Assembly (NCBI GenBank): GCA_900554695.1
Contig: USHV01000014.1
Coordinates: 1-64,000 of the forward strand
Origin: an uncultured Prevotella sp.
GTDB taxonomy: Bacteria > Bacteroidota > Bacteroidia > Bacteroidales > Bacteroidaceae
Length of the DNA: 64,000 nucleotides
Direction: 5' to 3'
Below the pieces are notes generated by a model. The model saw nothing but the letters and a program-made list of their open reading frames with translations, ran no database searches and had not been told where the DNA came from. This document shows, in pieces, positions 46,001 to 55,502 of this stretch. The translations under genes and the position numbers were made by a program. Every line of letters begins with the position of its first letter. Positions within the stretch are counted from its first letter, which is position 1.

Positions 46001-47550
46001 CTCATCACGACATTTACTCAATAGAGGATCTCGCTCAGCTCATTTTCGACCTGAAGAATGTCAATCCTAAGGCGCAGATAAGCGTCAAGCTGGTGGCAGA
46101 GAGCGGTGTAGGAACAATCGCTGCGGGCGTTGCCAAGGCAAAAGCCGACCTGATTGTCATCTCCGGAGCGGAGGGAGGAACAGGTGCTTCGCCTGCTTCG
46201 TCAATGAGATATGCCGGTATCTCGCCCGAGATAGGTATCAGCGAGACACAGCAGACGCTCGTCCTCAACGGACTGCGCGGACAGGTTCGTCTGCAGACCG
46301 ACGGTCAGTTGAAGACCGGACGCGACGTCATTAGCATGGCGTTGCTCGGTGCCGACGAGTTCGGATTCGGTACGACGGTGCTCATTGTGCTTGGTTGCGT
46401 GATGATGCGCAAGTGTCACACCAACATGTGTCCGGTGGGTGTAGCCACTCAGGATCCAAAATTGCGTGAGCATTTCCGCGGACATTACAAGTATATCGTG
46501 AACTATTTCCGATTCCTTGCACAGGAAGTGCGTGAGTATCTTGCGCAGATGGGATTCAGGAAACTCGACGATATAGTAGGTCGTGCCGACCTCATCGAGA
46601 TAAGGAAAGACAAAGAGCACGGCAGATCATCGTTGCTCGACTTCAGCCATATGCTCCATATGGTGGATAACGGTGCCGCAATACACCACGTGAGCGAGCA
46701 GCAGCACGACATCGACCACGTGAAGGATGTAGATATGATAGCTGCCGCACACGACGCGATAGATAACGGCAAGGAGGTCTCACTCGACTATGCCATAGCC
46801 AATACCGACCGTTCCGTAGGTGCGATGCTGTCGGGTGTGGTTGCCGCCAAGTATGGTAACGACGGACTGCCAGACCAGTCTATCAATGTAAGATTCAAGG
46901 GATCGGCCGGTCAGAGCTTCGGAGCGTTCCTCGCACACGGCATCAGTTTCCGTCTCGAAGGCGAGGCCAACGACTATCTTGGCAAGGGTTTGAGCGGTGG
47001 ACTCATATCCGTTCAGCCGCCTATCAGGTCTAACTTCAAGGCAGAGGAGAACACCATTGCCGGCAACACACTGCTTTATGGCGCGACAAGCGGCCAGGTA
47101 TATATCAACGGTTGTGTGGGCGAGAGATTCGCAGTGCGCAACTCCGGTGCCGTTGCCGTGGTGGAAGGCGTGGGCGACCACTGCTGTGAGTACATGACAG
47201 GCGGCCGTGTGGTAGTGCTCGGAAAGACCGGACGCAACTTCGCCGCAGGTATGAGTGGCGGTCTGGCATACGTCTGGGACCACGACCATACGTTCGATTA
47301 CTTCTGCAACATGGAGATGGTGGAACTGTCGCTGCTTGAGAGTTCGACGGCGCGCAAGGAACTGCACGAGCTCATACGCCAGCATTATCTGTACACAGGT
47401 TCGCCGTTGGCACGCACGATGCTCGACGACTGGAATCACTATGCCGACGAGTTCATACAGGTGACACCTATCGAATACAAGCGCGTACTTGCCGAAGAGC
47501 AGATGCGCAAGCTGCAGCAGAAGATAGCAGACGTACAGAGAGATTATTAA
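43048..47550 (+). CDS. gltB: Glutamate synthase large subunit
   Basis: 1500 aa. Makes glutamate from glutamine and 2-oxoglutarate. Class II amidotransferase domain with the mature N-terminal Cys at residue 27 in HDACGVGMIVN after a short propeptide, central domain, FMN-binding synthase domain (GANPVTIST-like WNPVTISTLQLATR, GAEGGTGASPASS), [3Fe-4S] cysteines in CVMMRKCHTNMCPVGVATQ, and the C-terminal beta-helix GXGXG domain (GGLISV, GAVAVVEGVGDHCCEYMTGG). First of gltB-gltD-asnB. Confidence 0.98.
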   Translation: MKNNLFNNMTMSERTGLYDASNEHDACGVGMIVNIHGNKSHELVDSALKVLENMKHRGAEGADNKTGDGAGIMLQIPHEFILLQGIPVPEKGKYGTGLVFLPKDEKEQAGMLSIMIEEIEREGLNLMHLRNVPVNSSVLGKDALATEPDIKQVFITGVTDAADIDRKLYIIRKRIERRIKHKDFYIVSLSSKNIVYKGMLSSVQVREYFPDLTQPYFTSGLAVVHSRFSTNTFPTWSLAQPFRLLAHNGEINTIRGNRAWMEARESVLSTPALGDVRGIRPIIQPDMSDSASLDNVLEFFVMSGLSLPHAMAMLIPESFNDKNPISEDLKAFYEYHSILMEPWDGPAALLFSDGRYAGGMLDRNGLRPARYLITRNDMMVVASEAGVINFEPGDIKEKGRLQPGKILLVDTQEGKIYYDGELKKNLASMKPYRQWLSANRIELDALRSGRKAPNSVDDYDRRLRAFGYTREDVEQVIQPMSSKGSEPTASMGNDTPLAVLSDRPQLLFNYFRQQFAQVTNPPIDPIREELVMSLTEYIGAVGMNILLPDESHCKMVRLPHPVLTNTQLDILCNIRYKGFNTVKLPMIFEAAHGKPAMHAALTELCKRAEASVDEGVNYIILSDRGVDETHAAIPSLLAVSAVHHHLISVQKRVQTALIVESGEIREVMHAALLLGYGASAINPYMAFAVIDDLVKRNEIQLNYETAEKNYIKAVCKGLYKIMSKMGISTIRSYRGAKIFESIGLGEELLRDYFGTTVSTVGGIGLEEIAHDYVAFHESGYGKSDTSGLLPHVGLFSYRKDGVKHAWNPVTISTLQLATRLGSYKKFKEFTSQVDQKESEIFLRDFFDFKRNPIPIEEVEPVENIVRHFVTGAMSFGAISKEAHEALALAMNELGARSNTGEGGEDSSRFHDTVDGISLNSKTKQVASGRFGVTAEYLVNADEIQIKVAQGAKPGEGGQLPGFKVNEVIARTRHSIPGISLISPPPHHDIYSIEDLAQLIFDLKNVNPKAQISVKLVAESGVGTIAAGVAKAKADLIVISGAEGGTGASPASSMRYAGISPEIGISETQQTLVLNGLRGQVRLQTDGQLKTGRDVISMALLGADEFGFGTTVLIVLGCVMMRKCHTNMCPVGVATQDPKLREHFRGHYKYIVNYFRFLAQEVREYLAQMGFRKLDDIVGRADLIEIRKDKEHGRSSLLDFSHMLHMVDNGAAIHHVSEQQHDIDHVKDVDMIAAAHDAIDNGKEVSLDYAIANTDRSVGAMLSGVVAAKYGNDGLPDQSINVRFKGSAGQSFGAFLAHGISFRLEGEANDYLGKGLSGGLISVQPPIRSNFKAEENTIAGNTLLYGATSGQVYINGCVGERFAVRNSGAVAVVEGVGDHCCEYMTGGRVVVLGKTGRNFAAGMSGGLAYVWDHDHTFDYFCNMEMVELSLLESSTARKELHELIRQHYLYTGSPLARTMLDDWNHYADEFIQVTPIEYKRVLAEEQMRKLQQKIADVQRDY

Positions 47551-47581
47551 ATATTAACAGAACTTTATCACAAACATATAT

Positions 47582-48928
47582 ATGGGAAATCCTAAAGCAT
47601 TTCTTACCGTACCGCGTCAGGAAGCCGGTTACCGCCCTGTTCACGACAGAATAAGCGACTACGGCGAGGTGGAACAGACGTTGAACACAAGTGAACGCAA
47701 GCTGCAGGCATCACGTTGTATGGACTGCGGTGTGCCGTTCTGCCATTGGGCATGCCCGCTGGGCAACCGTCCTCCGGAGTTTCAGGACGCGCTGTACAAG
47801 GGAAAATGGAGAGAGGCTTACGAGATATTGAGTGCCACGAACGACTTCCCGGAGTTCACCGGACGCATCTGTCCGGCACTCTGCGAGAAGAGTTGTGTGC
47901 TTAAACTGGCCATCGACGCGCCGGTGACTATACGCGAAGATGAGGCCGCCATAATAGAAGCGGCTTTCAGAGAGGGCTATGTGCAGCCCAAGACCTACGA
48001 GCGCAACGGCAAGAAAGTGGCCGTCGTGGGATCCGGTCCTTCGGGACTTGCCGCTGCCAACAGACTTAACGCCATGGGCTACGAGGTGACAGTGTTCGAG
48101 AAAGACGAATATATCGGCGGACTGTTGCGCTTCGGAATACCTAACTTCAAGCTCAACAAATCGATCATCGACCGCCGTGTGGACATAATGAAGGCCGAAG
48201 GCGTGAAGTTCTGCGTCAGCACTCCGATTGACGTTCAGAAACTGCCTGAAGGCTTCGATGCCTATTGTGTGTGCACCGGAACGCCGCAGGCACGCGACCT
48301 CAAGATACCCGGACGCGAGTTGAAAGGCATACATTTCGCTCTTGAGATGCTGTCGCAGCAGAACAGAGTGCTCGCCGGACAGACCTTCGACCGCGAACAC
48401 CGCATCGACGCCAAGGGCAAGCGGGTGCTTGTCATAGGCGGCGGCGACACCGGTAGCGACTGCATCGGCACAAGCAACCGCCAAGGAGCAGTGTCGGTTA
48501 CGCAGATAGAGATAATGCCGAAACCGCCTGTCGGCAACAACCCGGCTACTCCGTGGCCGCAGTGGCCGATTGTGTTGAAGACCAGCTCGAGCCACGAAGA
48601 GGGATGCGAACGCCGCTGGTGCCTGAACTCCAACCGATTCATCGGCACGAAGAACGGCCATGTGTGCGGTGTGGAAGTTGAGGAAGTGGAGTGGATTCCG
48701 TCGCCCGACGGAGGACGTCCTACCATGAAACCCACTGGAAAGAAAGAGACGATAAAGGCCGACCTAGTGCTTCTTGCCATGGGATTCCTTAAACCGCAGC
48801 AGCCGGAATTTGCCGCCAACGTGTTCGTGGCAGGCGACGCCGCTACGGGAGCGAGCCTCGTAGTGCGCTGCATAGCAGGTGGACGTAAGGCTGCAAAAGA
48901 CATAGACGCTTATCTTAAAAAACAATAG
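47582..48928 (+). CDS. gltD: Glutamate synthase small subunit
   Basis: 448 aa. Fe-S and FAD/NAD(P)H subunit that feeds electrons to GltB. N-terminal cysteine motifs CMDCGVPFCHWACPLGN and CPALCEKSC, FAD motif VAVVGSGPSGLAAANRL, NAD(P)H motif VLVIGGGDTGSDC. 31 nt after gltB, 3 nt before asnB. Confidence 0.97.
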   Translation: MGNPKAFLTVPRQEAGYRPVHDRISDYGEVEQTLNTSERKLQASRCMDCGVPFCHWACPLGNRPPEFQDALYKGKWREAYEILSATNDFPEFTGRICPALCEKSCVLKLAIDAPVTIREDEAAIIEAAFREGYVQPKTYERNGKKVAVVGSGPSGLAAANRLNAMGYEVTVFEKDEYIGGLLRFGIPNFKLNKSIIDRRVDIMKAEGVKFCVSTPIDVQKLPEGFDAYCVCTGTPQARDLKIPGRELKGIHFALEMLSQQNRVLAGQTFDREHRIDAKGKRVLVIGGGDTGSDCIGTSNRQGAVSVTQIEIMPKPPVGNNPATPWPQWPIVLKTSSSHEEGCERRWCLNSNRFIGTKNGHVCGVEVEEVEWIPSPDGGRPTMKPTGKKETIKADLVLLAMGFLKPQQPEFAANVFVAGDAATGASLVVRCIAGGRKAAKDIDAYLKKQ

Positions 48929-48931
48929 ATC

Positions 48932-50656
48932 ATGTGTGGAATAACTGCTATATTCAATATAAAGGGAGATGTGAGCGCATTGCGTAGAAAGGCTCTCGAC
49001 ATGTCGAAGAAAATCAGACACCGTGGACCTGACTGGAGCGGCATTTATTGTGGCCGTTCCGCCATACTGTGTCATGAGCGACTGTCGATTGTCGATCCGC
49101 AGAGCGGCAGACAGCCTCTGTTCTCTCCCGACCTCAAACAGATACTTGCCGTGAACGGCGAGATATACAATCATCGCGACATACGCGCCCGTTATGCCGG
49201 AAAATACGAGTTTCAGACCGGCAGCGACTGCGAGGTGATCCTTGCACTCTATCGCGACAAGGGCGTGAACTTCATCGAGGAGCTGAGCGGTATATTCGCC
49301 TTCGCACTCTATGACGAGGAAAAGGACGAGTTTCTTATAGCCCGCGACCCGATAGGAGTGATACCTCTCTACATCGGATACGACAACGAGGGCCGCGTAT
49401 ATTGCGCCAGTGAGCTGAAGGCTCTTGAAGGCTATTGCGACCGCTACGAGCCTTTCCTGCCGGGCCACTACTACTGGAGCCGCGAGGGAAAGATGAAACC
49501 CTGGTACAAGAGAGACTGGACATCGTATGACAACGTGAAGGACAACTACACTCCGGCCGCCACAAACGCCACTCATGTAGATGCTGGCGTGGATGCCTAC
49601 AAAGTGCAGGTCGATGCCTTGCGCGATGCTCTCGACAACGCCGTACGCAGACAGTTGATGAGCGATGTGCCTTACGGCGTGCTGCTTTCGGGCGGTCTCG
49701 ACAGCTCGGTGATATCGGCAGTGGCAAAGAAATATGCCGCACGCCGCATAGAGACGGATGGACGCAACAGCGCGTGGTGGCCGCAGCTGCACAGCTTTGC
49801 GGTGGGTCTGAAGGGCGCGCCCGACCTTATCAAGGCACGTGAGGTGGCCGAACACATAGGTACGGTGCACCATGAGATAAACTATACCATAGAGGAAGGA
49901 CTCGACGCCGTGCGCGACGTGATATACTACATCGAGACTTACGACATGACGACTGTGCGTGCATCTACTCCTATGTATCTGCTCGCGCGTGTCATAAAGA
50001 GCATGGGTATAAAGATGGTGTTGAGCGGTGAGGGAGCCGACGAGGTGTTCGGCGGATACCTTTATTTCCACAAGGCGCCCGACGCCCGCGCTTTCCACGA
50101 GGAGACAGTGCGCAAGCTCTCCAAACTGTATATGTACGACTGCCTGCGCGCCAACAAGTCGCTGGCTGCCTGGGGAGTTGAAGGACGTGTGCCGTTCCTC
50201 GACAAGGAGTTCCTCGACGTGGCCATGCAGCTCAATCCTTCGGTCAAGATGTGCCCCGGCAAGACGATAGAGAAGAAAGTCGTGAGAGACGCATTCGGCG
50301 ACCTGCTGCCCGAAAGCGTGGCATGGAGACAGAAGGAGCAGTTCAGCGACGGAGTGGGATACAGTTGGATTGACACGCTGAAGGAAGTGACATCAAAGGC
50401 AGTGACCGACGAGCAGATGGCACATGCCGCAGAGCGTTTCCCGATAAACACCCCGATGAACAAGGAGGAATATTACTATCGCAGCATATTCGAGGAGTAT
50501 TTCCCGAGCGAGAGTGCCGCACGCAGTGTGCCGAGTGTGCCGAGCGTGGCTTGCTCCACGGCTGAAGCTCTGGCATGGGACGCTTCGTTCGCCGGCAAGA
50601 ACGACCCGAGTGGAAGGGCCGTAAGCGGTGTGCACGAGGATGCTTACACCGACTGA
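48932..50656 (+). CDS. asnB: Asparagine synthase (glutamine-hydrolysing)
   Basis: 574 aa. Glutaminase domain with nucleophile Cys2 (MCGITAIFN), RHRGPDWSG, NGEIYNH; synthetase domain with PP-loop LLSGGLDSSV and MVLSGEGADEVFGGY. The extra C-terminal tail from about residue 525 contains a short SVPSVPSV repeat and looks disordered. Operon with gltBD, followed by a terminator. Confidence 0.96.
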   Translation: MCGITAIFNIKGDVSALRRKALDMSKKIRHRGPDWSGIYCGRSAILCHERLSIVDPQSGRQPLFSPDLKQILAVNGEIYNHRDIRARYAGKYEFQTGSDCEVILALYRDKGVNFIEELSGIFAFALYDEEKDEFLIARDPIGVIPLYIGYDNEGRVYCASELKALEGYCDRYEPFLPGHYYWSREGKMKPWYKRDWTSYDNVKDNYTPAATNATHVDAGVDAYKVQVDALRDALDNAVRRQLMSDVPYGVLLSGGLDSSVISAVAKKYAARRIETDGRNSAWWPQLHSFAVGLKGAPDLIKAREVAEHIGTVHHEINYTIEEGLDAVRDVIYYIETYDMTTVRASTPMYLLARVIKSMGIKMVLSGEGADEVFGGYLYFHKAPDARAFHEETVRKLSKLYMYDCLRANKSLAAWGVEGRVPFLDKEFLDVAMQLNPSVKMCPGKTIEKKVVRDAFGDLLPESVAWRQKEQFSDGVGYSWIDTLKEVTSKAVTDEQMAHAAERFPINTPMNKEEYYYRSIFEEYFPSESAARSVPSVPSVACSTAEALAWDASFAGKNDPSGRAVSGVHEDAYTD

Positions 50657-50700
50657 AACAGCGCGGAAAGTATGTCGTGAAAAATTTATATAGAGGATTG

Positions 50701-50768
50701 GTCTGTCTTGTTTGTTTCTGTCCCCGGCTTTGTCCGGTGGAGCAGTGCAGACAGGACAGACTTTTTTT
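50701..50768 (+). terminator. Terminator after asnB
   Basis: GTCTGTC (50701-50707) pairs with GACAGAC (50755-50761), followed by TTTTTTT; a CCGG-TTTGT-CCGG hairpin lies inside the loop. Confidence 0.75.
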
Positions 50769-50984
50769 GTGTCTTATTCTTATGTCTGATGGTAGATTGA
50801 GAGGATGTCGGGCGGTGTATGCGCCCGGTGCGAACCGTCATGGTGCGTGGTAGTATTTGCCGTTGTGAACGTGTATCACGGCGTTGAACGGCGTGACACC
50901 GATGTGTCTGAGACACGCCATAAGTACGCAGTGAAAGCGCATTATCGCTTTTGCATAAATATACATTTTCTGTTGCCGCGTGTT

Positions 50985-51400
50985 GCATAAATATACATCG
51001 TAACTCGAAAATACGCGCGTTTTTTCGTCAGACTGCTCCTTCGGTCGCAAATACGCGAGTTTTGAGGGGTTTTGTTATCTGATTGACAGACAGTGGTTTA
51101 CGCAATATGGTAATTTAATGATGCGTTCACGAGTTTGCAAAAGAGCCTATATCGCAACACGAAATGGGCTCTTTTAGGCCCCGATATGGTGCATTTCGTG
51201 TCCTGATATGGTGCATTTCGCAAGTCGAAAGAGCCCATTTCGCAAGACAGTCGGTTTTTTTCGCCGTTTTGATGAAGAAAGAACCGGTGTGGAAAAGGCT
51301 CTTTAACGCATTGCGACGGGGTAGCTTTCGGGCTGCTTTTTTCTATTTTGCGAAAAATTTTTGTCAAAATATTTTACCGCGAAAAGCGTATGAATATTCG
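50985..51400 (+). repeat. 22-bp-palindrome array element D
   Basis: Inverted partner of element C. Contains CGTAACTCGAAAATACGCGC, CTGCTCCTTCGGTCGCAAAT, five contiguous 22-bp units (51137-51246; for example CCGATATGGTGCATTTCGTGTC is one whole-unit variant split as GATATGGTGCATTTC plus flanks), then GAACCGGTGTGGAAAAGG and the end TTTTGCGAAAAATTTTTGTC. A MITE-like copy starts 7 bp after its end. Confidence 0.82.
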
Positions 51401-51406
51401 TTTTAA

Positions 51407-51600
51407 CCCGAATCTATCATTAGAATTCAGTCAGTATTTTTGCTTTATATTGAGCTTGTTTTCGTCAGTTTTCTTGCAGGCATAGCTGGCTATGTCAATA
51501 AAAATAGAGGAAAAAGAGGCCAGTGGAAAACAAAAATACTGACTGAAAACATTAATGCATAAAATATAAAAAACATCTGCGGTCTAATGTTTGATTTGGG
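51407..51600 (+). mobile_element. MITE-like element, copy 2 (194 bp)
   Basis: Ends: CCCGAATCTATCATTA (51407-51422) and TAATGTTTGATTTGGG (51585-51600), imperfect inverted repeats that correspond to the perfect ones of copy 1. Flanked by a direct TTTAA on both sides (5-bp target duplication). The interior aligns with the minus strand of 29704-29896. Confidence 0.75.
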
Positions 51601-51869
51601 TTTAATGCCCGTAACGGCTTTTTCGTTACTGGTCGGTGAAGACCTCAAGGAGTGCGGAAAAAGCGCTTGCAGGCGCATCAGAATGGGTGTATATCGTGAT
51701 GCCTGTCGGCTGGTGGATGGTATAAGTCCGTGTTGTGTGTCGCTTTCCGTCAGCCAGACATACCACAGTCGCAGGGTGGGGACGTGCGGTTTGTGTGTCA
51801 GTCGCGGACTTTTGATTGTGTTGTGGCTTATTGTTCAAAAACAGAAGTGACGCTGAAAAGAAGGAAAAC

Positions 51870-51902
51870 AAAAAGTCCGGACTATCTCACGACTGTCCGG
51901 AC
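51870..51902 (-). terminator. Terminator of the glnN operon
   Basis: On the minus strand GTCCGGAC (51902-51895) pairs with GTCCGGAC (51882-51875), then TTTTTGTTTT. About 40 nt past the glnN stop. Confidence 0.8.
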
Positions 51903-51939
51903 CTGACTATCAAATAACTAACAATGAAGGAAATTATAT

Positions 51940-54129
51940 TTACCTTATAAATAACAACTCCCTGTATTTTGGCAAAGTCCACATCTGATCGTCAACAATC
52001 AGTTCGAGCTTGTCAATGTGGTAGCGTATCTGTTCGAGCATCGGCGCGATGTTGTCGTGATAAGCTATGGCCTTCTCGCGCTCGTCCTCTATCTTGTTTG
52101 CCACCTTGCGGGCCTCTACCATTTCGTCCACATGCTTCTTGATGAATGCGGTACGTTCTGCAATCTCCTTGATGAGTGAGATGTTCTCAGCCGACAGGCT
52201 TGCGGCTTCGTCAGCGTCGAAGAGTCCCTTCATCTTATATACATTGTTGATGAGCAGGCTCTGATACTGTGTTGCAACCGGCACGATGTGGTTCATTGCT
52301 AGGTCGCCGAGTACGCGTGCTTCAATCTGAATCTTCTTTGTGTAGGTCTCCCACTTAACCTCGTTGCGTGCCTCGAGCTCTACTTTTGTCATCACACCTG
52401 TTGATGTGAACATCTTGATGCTGCTCTCAGACAGATAGTTGTCGAAGATAACCGGGCAGCTTGTCTCGCAGTCGAGTCCGCGACGTTTAGCTTCTTCCTT
52501 CCACTCGTCGCTGTATCCGTTGCCGTCGAAACGTATCGGTTTGCTTATCTTGATGTACTTGCGGAGCACCTGAAGAATGGCAGCCTCTTTAGAAGTGCCC
52601 TGTGCCATGATTGCATCTACATCGTGTTTGAAGTCGGCGAGCTGCTCGGCCATGGCCGTGTTGAGCGCAATCATTGCGCTGGCACAGTTGGCTTCGGAAC
52701 CTACGGCGCGGAATTCGAATCGGTTACCGGTGAAGGCAAAGGGCGACGTACGGTTGCGGTCGGTGTTGTCTATGAGCAGTTCGGGTATCTGAGGTATGTC
52801 GAGCTTCATGCCGTGCTTGCCCATCAGGACGCTCATGTCCTCGTCTGAGCTCACCTCGAGATGGTCGAGCACCTGGCTGAGTTGTGTGCCTAGGAACGAA
52901 GAAATGATTGCTGGCGGTGCCTCGTTTGCTCCCAGACGGTGAGCGTTTGTGGCACTCATGATGCTGGCTTTTATCAGTCCGTTGTGACGATATACGGCCA
53001 TCAGTGTGTTTACTATGAATGTTATGAAGCGCAGGTTGTCCTCGGCGGTCTTTCCCGGAGCCATGAGGGCTGTGCCGTTGTCTGTTCCGAGCGACCAGTT
53101 ATTGTGCTTTCCTGAGCCGTTTATGCCCTTGAATGGTTTCTCGTGGAGCAGCACTCTGAAGCCGTGAGCGCGTGCCACCTTGCGCATAAGCGACATGATG
53201 AGCATGTTGTGGTCCACTGCCAGATTGCATTCCTCGTATATCGGGGCAAGCTCAAACTGGTTGGGCGCCACCTCGTTGTGGCGTGTCTTCACCGGAATGC
53301 CGAGTTCGAGGGCCTGTATCTCCAGGTCTTTCATGAATGCAGCCACACGGATTGGAATTGCTCCGAAGTAGTGGTCTTCAAGCTGCTGATTTTTTGAAGC
53401 CTCGTGACCCATGAGGGTACGGCCTGTGAGCAGCAGGTCTGGACGTGCGGCATAGAGTCCTTCGTCAACGAGGAAGTACTCCTGCTCCCATCCGAGATAA
53501 GAGAACACCTTATTTACTGAAGGGTCGAAATAGTGGCAAACATCGACAGCCGCCTTGTTCATTGCGCGCAGCGCCTTGAGCAGAGGTGTCTTGTAGTCGA
53601 GTGATTCGCCGGTGTATGAGATGAAAATGGTAGGTATGCACAGTGTGTCGTCAACGACGAATACAGGTGACGATGGGTCCCATGCGCTGTATCCGCGTGC
53701 CTCGAATGTGTTGCGGATGCCTCCGCTCGGGAATGACGATGCGTCAGGCTCCTGCTGTACGAGCAGCTTTCCGGAGAATTCCTCCATCATTCCTCCCTTG
53801 CCGTCGTGCTCAACAAAGGCGTCGTGCTTCTCGGCAGTACCGTCTGTAAGCGGCTGGAACCAGTGTGTGTAATGTGTGGCACCGAGCTCCATGGCCCAGC
53901 GTTTCATGCCTGCTGCCACCTTATCGGCAATGCTTCTCTCGAGAGTCGCGCCGTTGTCCATCACATCGACAAGCTTGGCATAAACATCGCTCGGGAGATA
54001 TTTGAACATCTTCTCACGGTTGAATACGTACTTTCCGAAGTATTCACTCGGTCTTTCGGAAGGTATGGGTAACTCTTTGGCCTTTGTCTGAAAAGCCTTT
54101 TCAACTACTCTGAATCTTAAATTCGACAT
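51940..54129 (-). CDS. glnN: Type III glutamine synthetase
   Basis: 729 aa, the usual length of GSIII, the form typical of Bacteroidota. Makes glutamine from glutamate, ammonia and ATP. Seen: FPSGGIRNTFEARGYSAWD, GWEQEYFLVDE, RHNEVAPNQFELAPIYEE, KGINGSGKHNNWSLGTD and RTSPFAFTGNRFEFRAVGS. Last gene of porin-glnK-amtB-glnN. Confidence 0.97.
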   Translation of the reverse strand: MSNLRFRVVEKAFQTKAKELPIPSERPSEYFGKYVFNREKMFKYLPSDVYAKLVDVMDNGATLERSIADKVAAGMKRWAMELGATHYTHWFQPLTDGTAEKHDAFVEHDGKGGMMEEFSGKLLVQQEPDASSFPSGGIRNTFEARGYSAWDPSSPVFVVDDTLCIPTIFISYTGESLDYKTPLLKALRAMNKAAVDVCHYFDPSVNKVFSYLGWEQEYFLVDEGLYAARPDLLLTGRTLMGHEASKNQQLEDHYFGAIPIRVAAFMKDLEIQALELGIPVKTRHNEVAPNQFELAPIYEECNLAVDHNMLIMSLMRKVARAHGFRVLLHEKPFKGINGSGKHNNWSLGTDNGTALMAPGKTAEDNLRFITFIVNTLMAVYRHNGLIKASIMSATNAHRLGANEAPPAIISSFLGTQLSQVLDHLEVSSDEDMSVLMGKHGMKLDIPQIPELLIDNTDRNRTSPFAFTGNRFEFRAVGSEANCASAMIALNTAMAEQLADFKHDVDAIMAQGTSKEAAILQVLRKYIKISKPIRFDGNGYSDEWKEEAKRRGLDCETSCPVIFDNYLSESSIKMFTSTGVMTKVELEARNEVKWETYTKKIQIEARVLGDLAMNHIVPVATQYQSLLINNVYKMKGLFDADEAASLSAENISLIKEIAERTAFIKKHVDEMVEARKVANKIEDEREKAIAYHDNIAPMLEQIRYHIDKLELIVDDQMWTLPKYRELLFIR

Positions 54130-54188
54130 ACTTGTTGTTTTGTTTTTTGAGTTATTGTTATTTATTTCATTGTTTATATTGATATCCG

Positions 54189-55448
54189 TTACAGGTCGTA
54201 AGCAGTCTCGCCGTGCTCGTAGATGTCGAGACCTTCTTCCTCAACTCTCTTCACGACTCTTATGCCGCATACTGCATCGACAATCTTGAATATGATGAAT
54301 GTCATCACTGCGCTGAAGACCATCGTTATGATTGTTGTCTCAATCTGTACCCAGAGCTGATGCCAGTCGCCGTAGAGAGCGCCCTGTACACCGTCGGCAC
54401 CTGTTACAAAGTGTGTTGCGAATACACCTGTGAGTATTGAACCGATGATACCGCCAATGCCGTGTACGCCGAATGCGTCGAGCGCGTCGTCATATCCGAA
54501 CTTCGGTTTTATCACTGCTACCATCCAGAAACAGATGAGCGATGTGATGAATCCTATGCAGATGGCTCCGAGAATGTCGGTGGATCCTGCGGCAGGAGTT
54601 ATGGCCACGAGTCCTGCAACGGCTCCGGTGCATGCACCTACGGTGGTCGGCTTCTTGTTTACAATCCAATCTACCGTCATCCATGTCACTGCAGCCATAC
54701 ACGTTGCGATGTGTGTCACGAGGAAAGCGTTGGCTGCCAGTCCGTCGGCTGCCAGTCCGCTGCCGGCGTTGAAGCCGAACCATCCGAGCCATAATAGGGC
54801 AGTGCCGATGAATACGAACGGGATGTTGTGTGGTGTTATGGGCTTTCCCGGTCTGTAGTCGTTGCGTCGTCCTACGAGCAACGCCATGACGAGGGCCGAT
54901 ATTCCGGCGTTGATGTGCACCACAGTACCGCCGGCAAAGTCGATAGCTCCCATCTCCATAAGAAATCCTCCGCCCCATACCCAGTGGGCCATAGGCAGAT
55001 ATACGAATATGCTCCACAGGATGGTGAAGACGAGAAAGCCGGAGAATCTGACGCGTTCGGCAAATGCTCCGAGGATGAGCGCCGGGGTGATGATGGCAAA
55101 CATGCACTGGAACAGTGCGAAAAGAATCTCAGGTATGCCGCCTGTCGTGGTTGTATCGAGTGTTATACCTCTGAGAAAGACTTTGTCGAAACCTCCTATA
55201 CCATATTTGAAAAGATTGCCGTCGAATCCGGAACCGAATGCGAAGCTGTATCCGAATACGACCCAAATAAGGCTTATAACTGCAACTATTGTGAGGCTTT
55301 GCATTATCACGCTAAGCATGTTCTTCCTTCTTACGAGACCGCCGTAGAACAGGGCGATGCCCGGAATGGTCATTAAAAGAACTAAGATGGTGGCCATGAT
55401 AATCCATGCCGTGTTTCCTGAATTAAGTGGTATTGTCGCTAACATCAT
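54189..55448 (-). CDS. amtB: Ammonium transporter
   Basis: 419 aa Amt/MEP/Rh channel for ammonium in the inner membrane, about 11 membrane segments: GIALFYGGLVRRKN, WVWGGGFLMEMGAIDFAGG, DALDAFGVHGIGGIIGSILTG (with the pore histidine). 54 nt after glnK, 59 nt before glnN. Confidence 0.97.
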   Translation of the reverse strand: MMLATIPLNSGNTAWIIMATILVLLMTIPGIALFYGGLVRRKNMLSVIMQSLTIVAVISLIWVVFGYSFAFGSGFDGNLFKYGIGGFDKVFLRGITLDTTTTGGIPEILFALFQCMFAIITPALILGAFAERVRFSGFLVFTILWSIFVYLPMAHWVWGGGFLMEMGAIDFAGGTVVHINAGISALVMALLVGRRNDYRPGKPITPHNIPFVFIGTALLWLGWFGFNAGSGLAADGLAANAFLVTHIATCMAAVTWMTVDWIVNKKPTTVGACTGAVAGLVAITPAAGSTDILGAICIGFITSLICFWMVAVIKPKFGYDDALDAFGVHGIGGIIGSILTGVFATHFVTGADGVQGALYGDWHQLWVQIETTIITMVFSAVMTFIIFKIVDAVCGIRVVKRVEEEGLDIYEHGETAYDL

Positions 55449-55502
55449 ATTATTTGCTTCCTTTTGTTTTTCCTTTAAATCGTTCTCTCTATGTTGTTAT
55501 TG

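Noticed and set aside
48764..50098. Minus-strand frame of 444 codons opposite asnB
   Set aside because: Shadow frame; composition is that of a reverse-complemented GC-rich gene and asnB is unambiguous.
50657..51939. tRNA or small stable RNA genes in the large gaps
   Set aside because: No T-loop (GGTTCGAATCC-like) with matching acceptor stem was seen in any of the gaps; the hairpins are explained by terminators and repeats.
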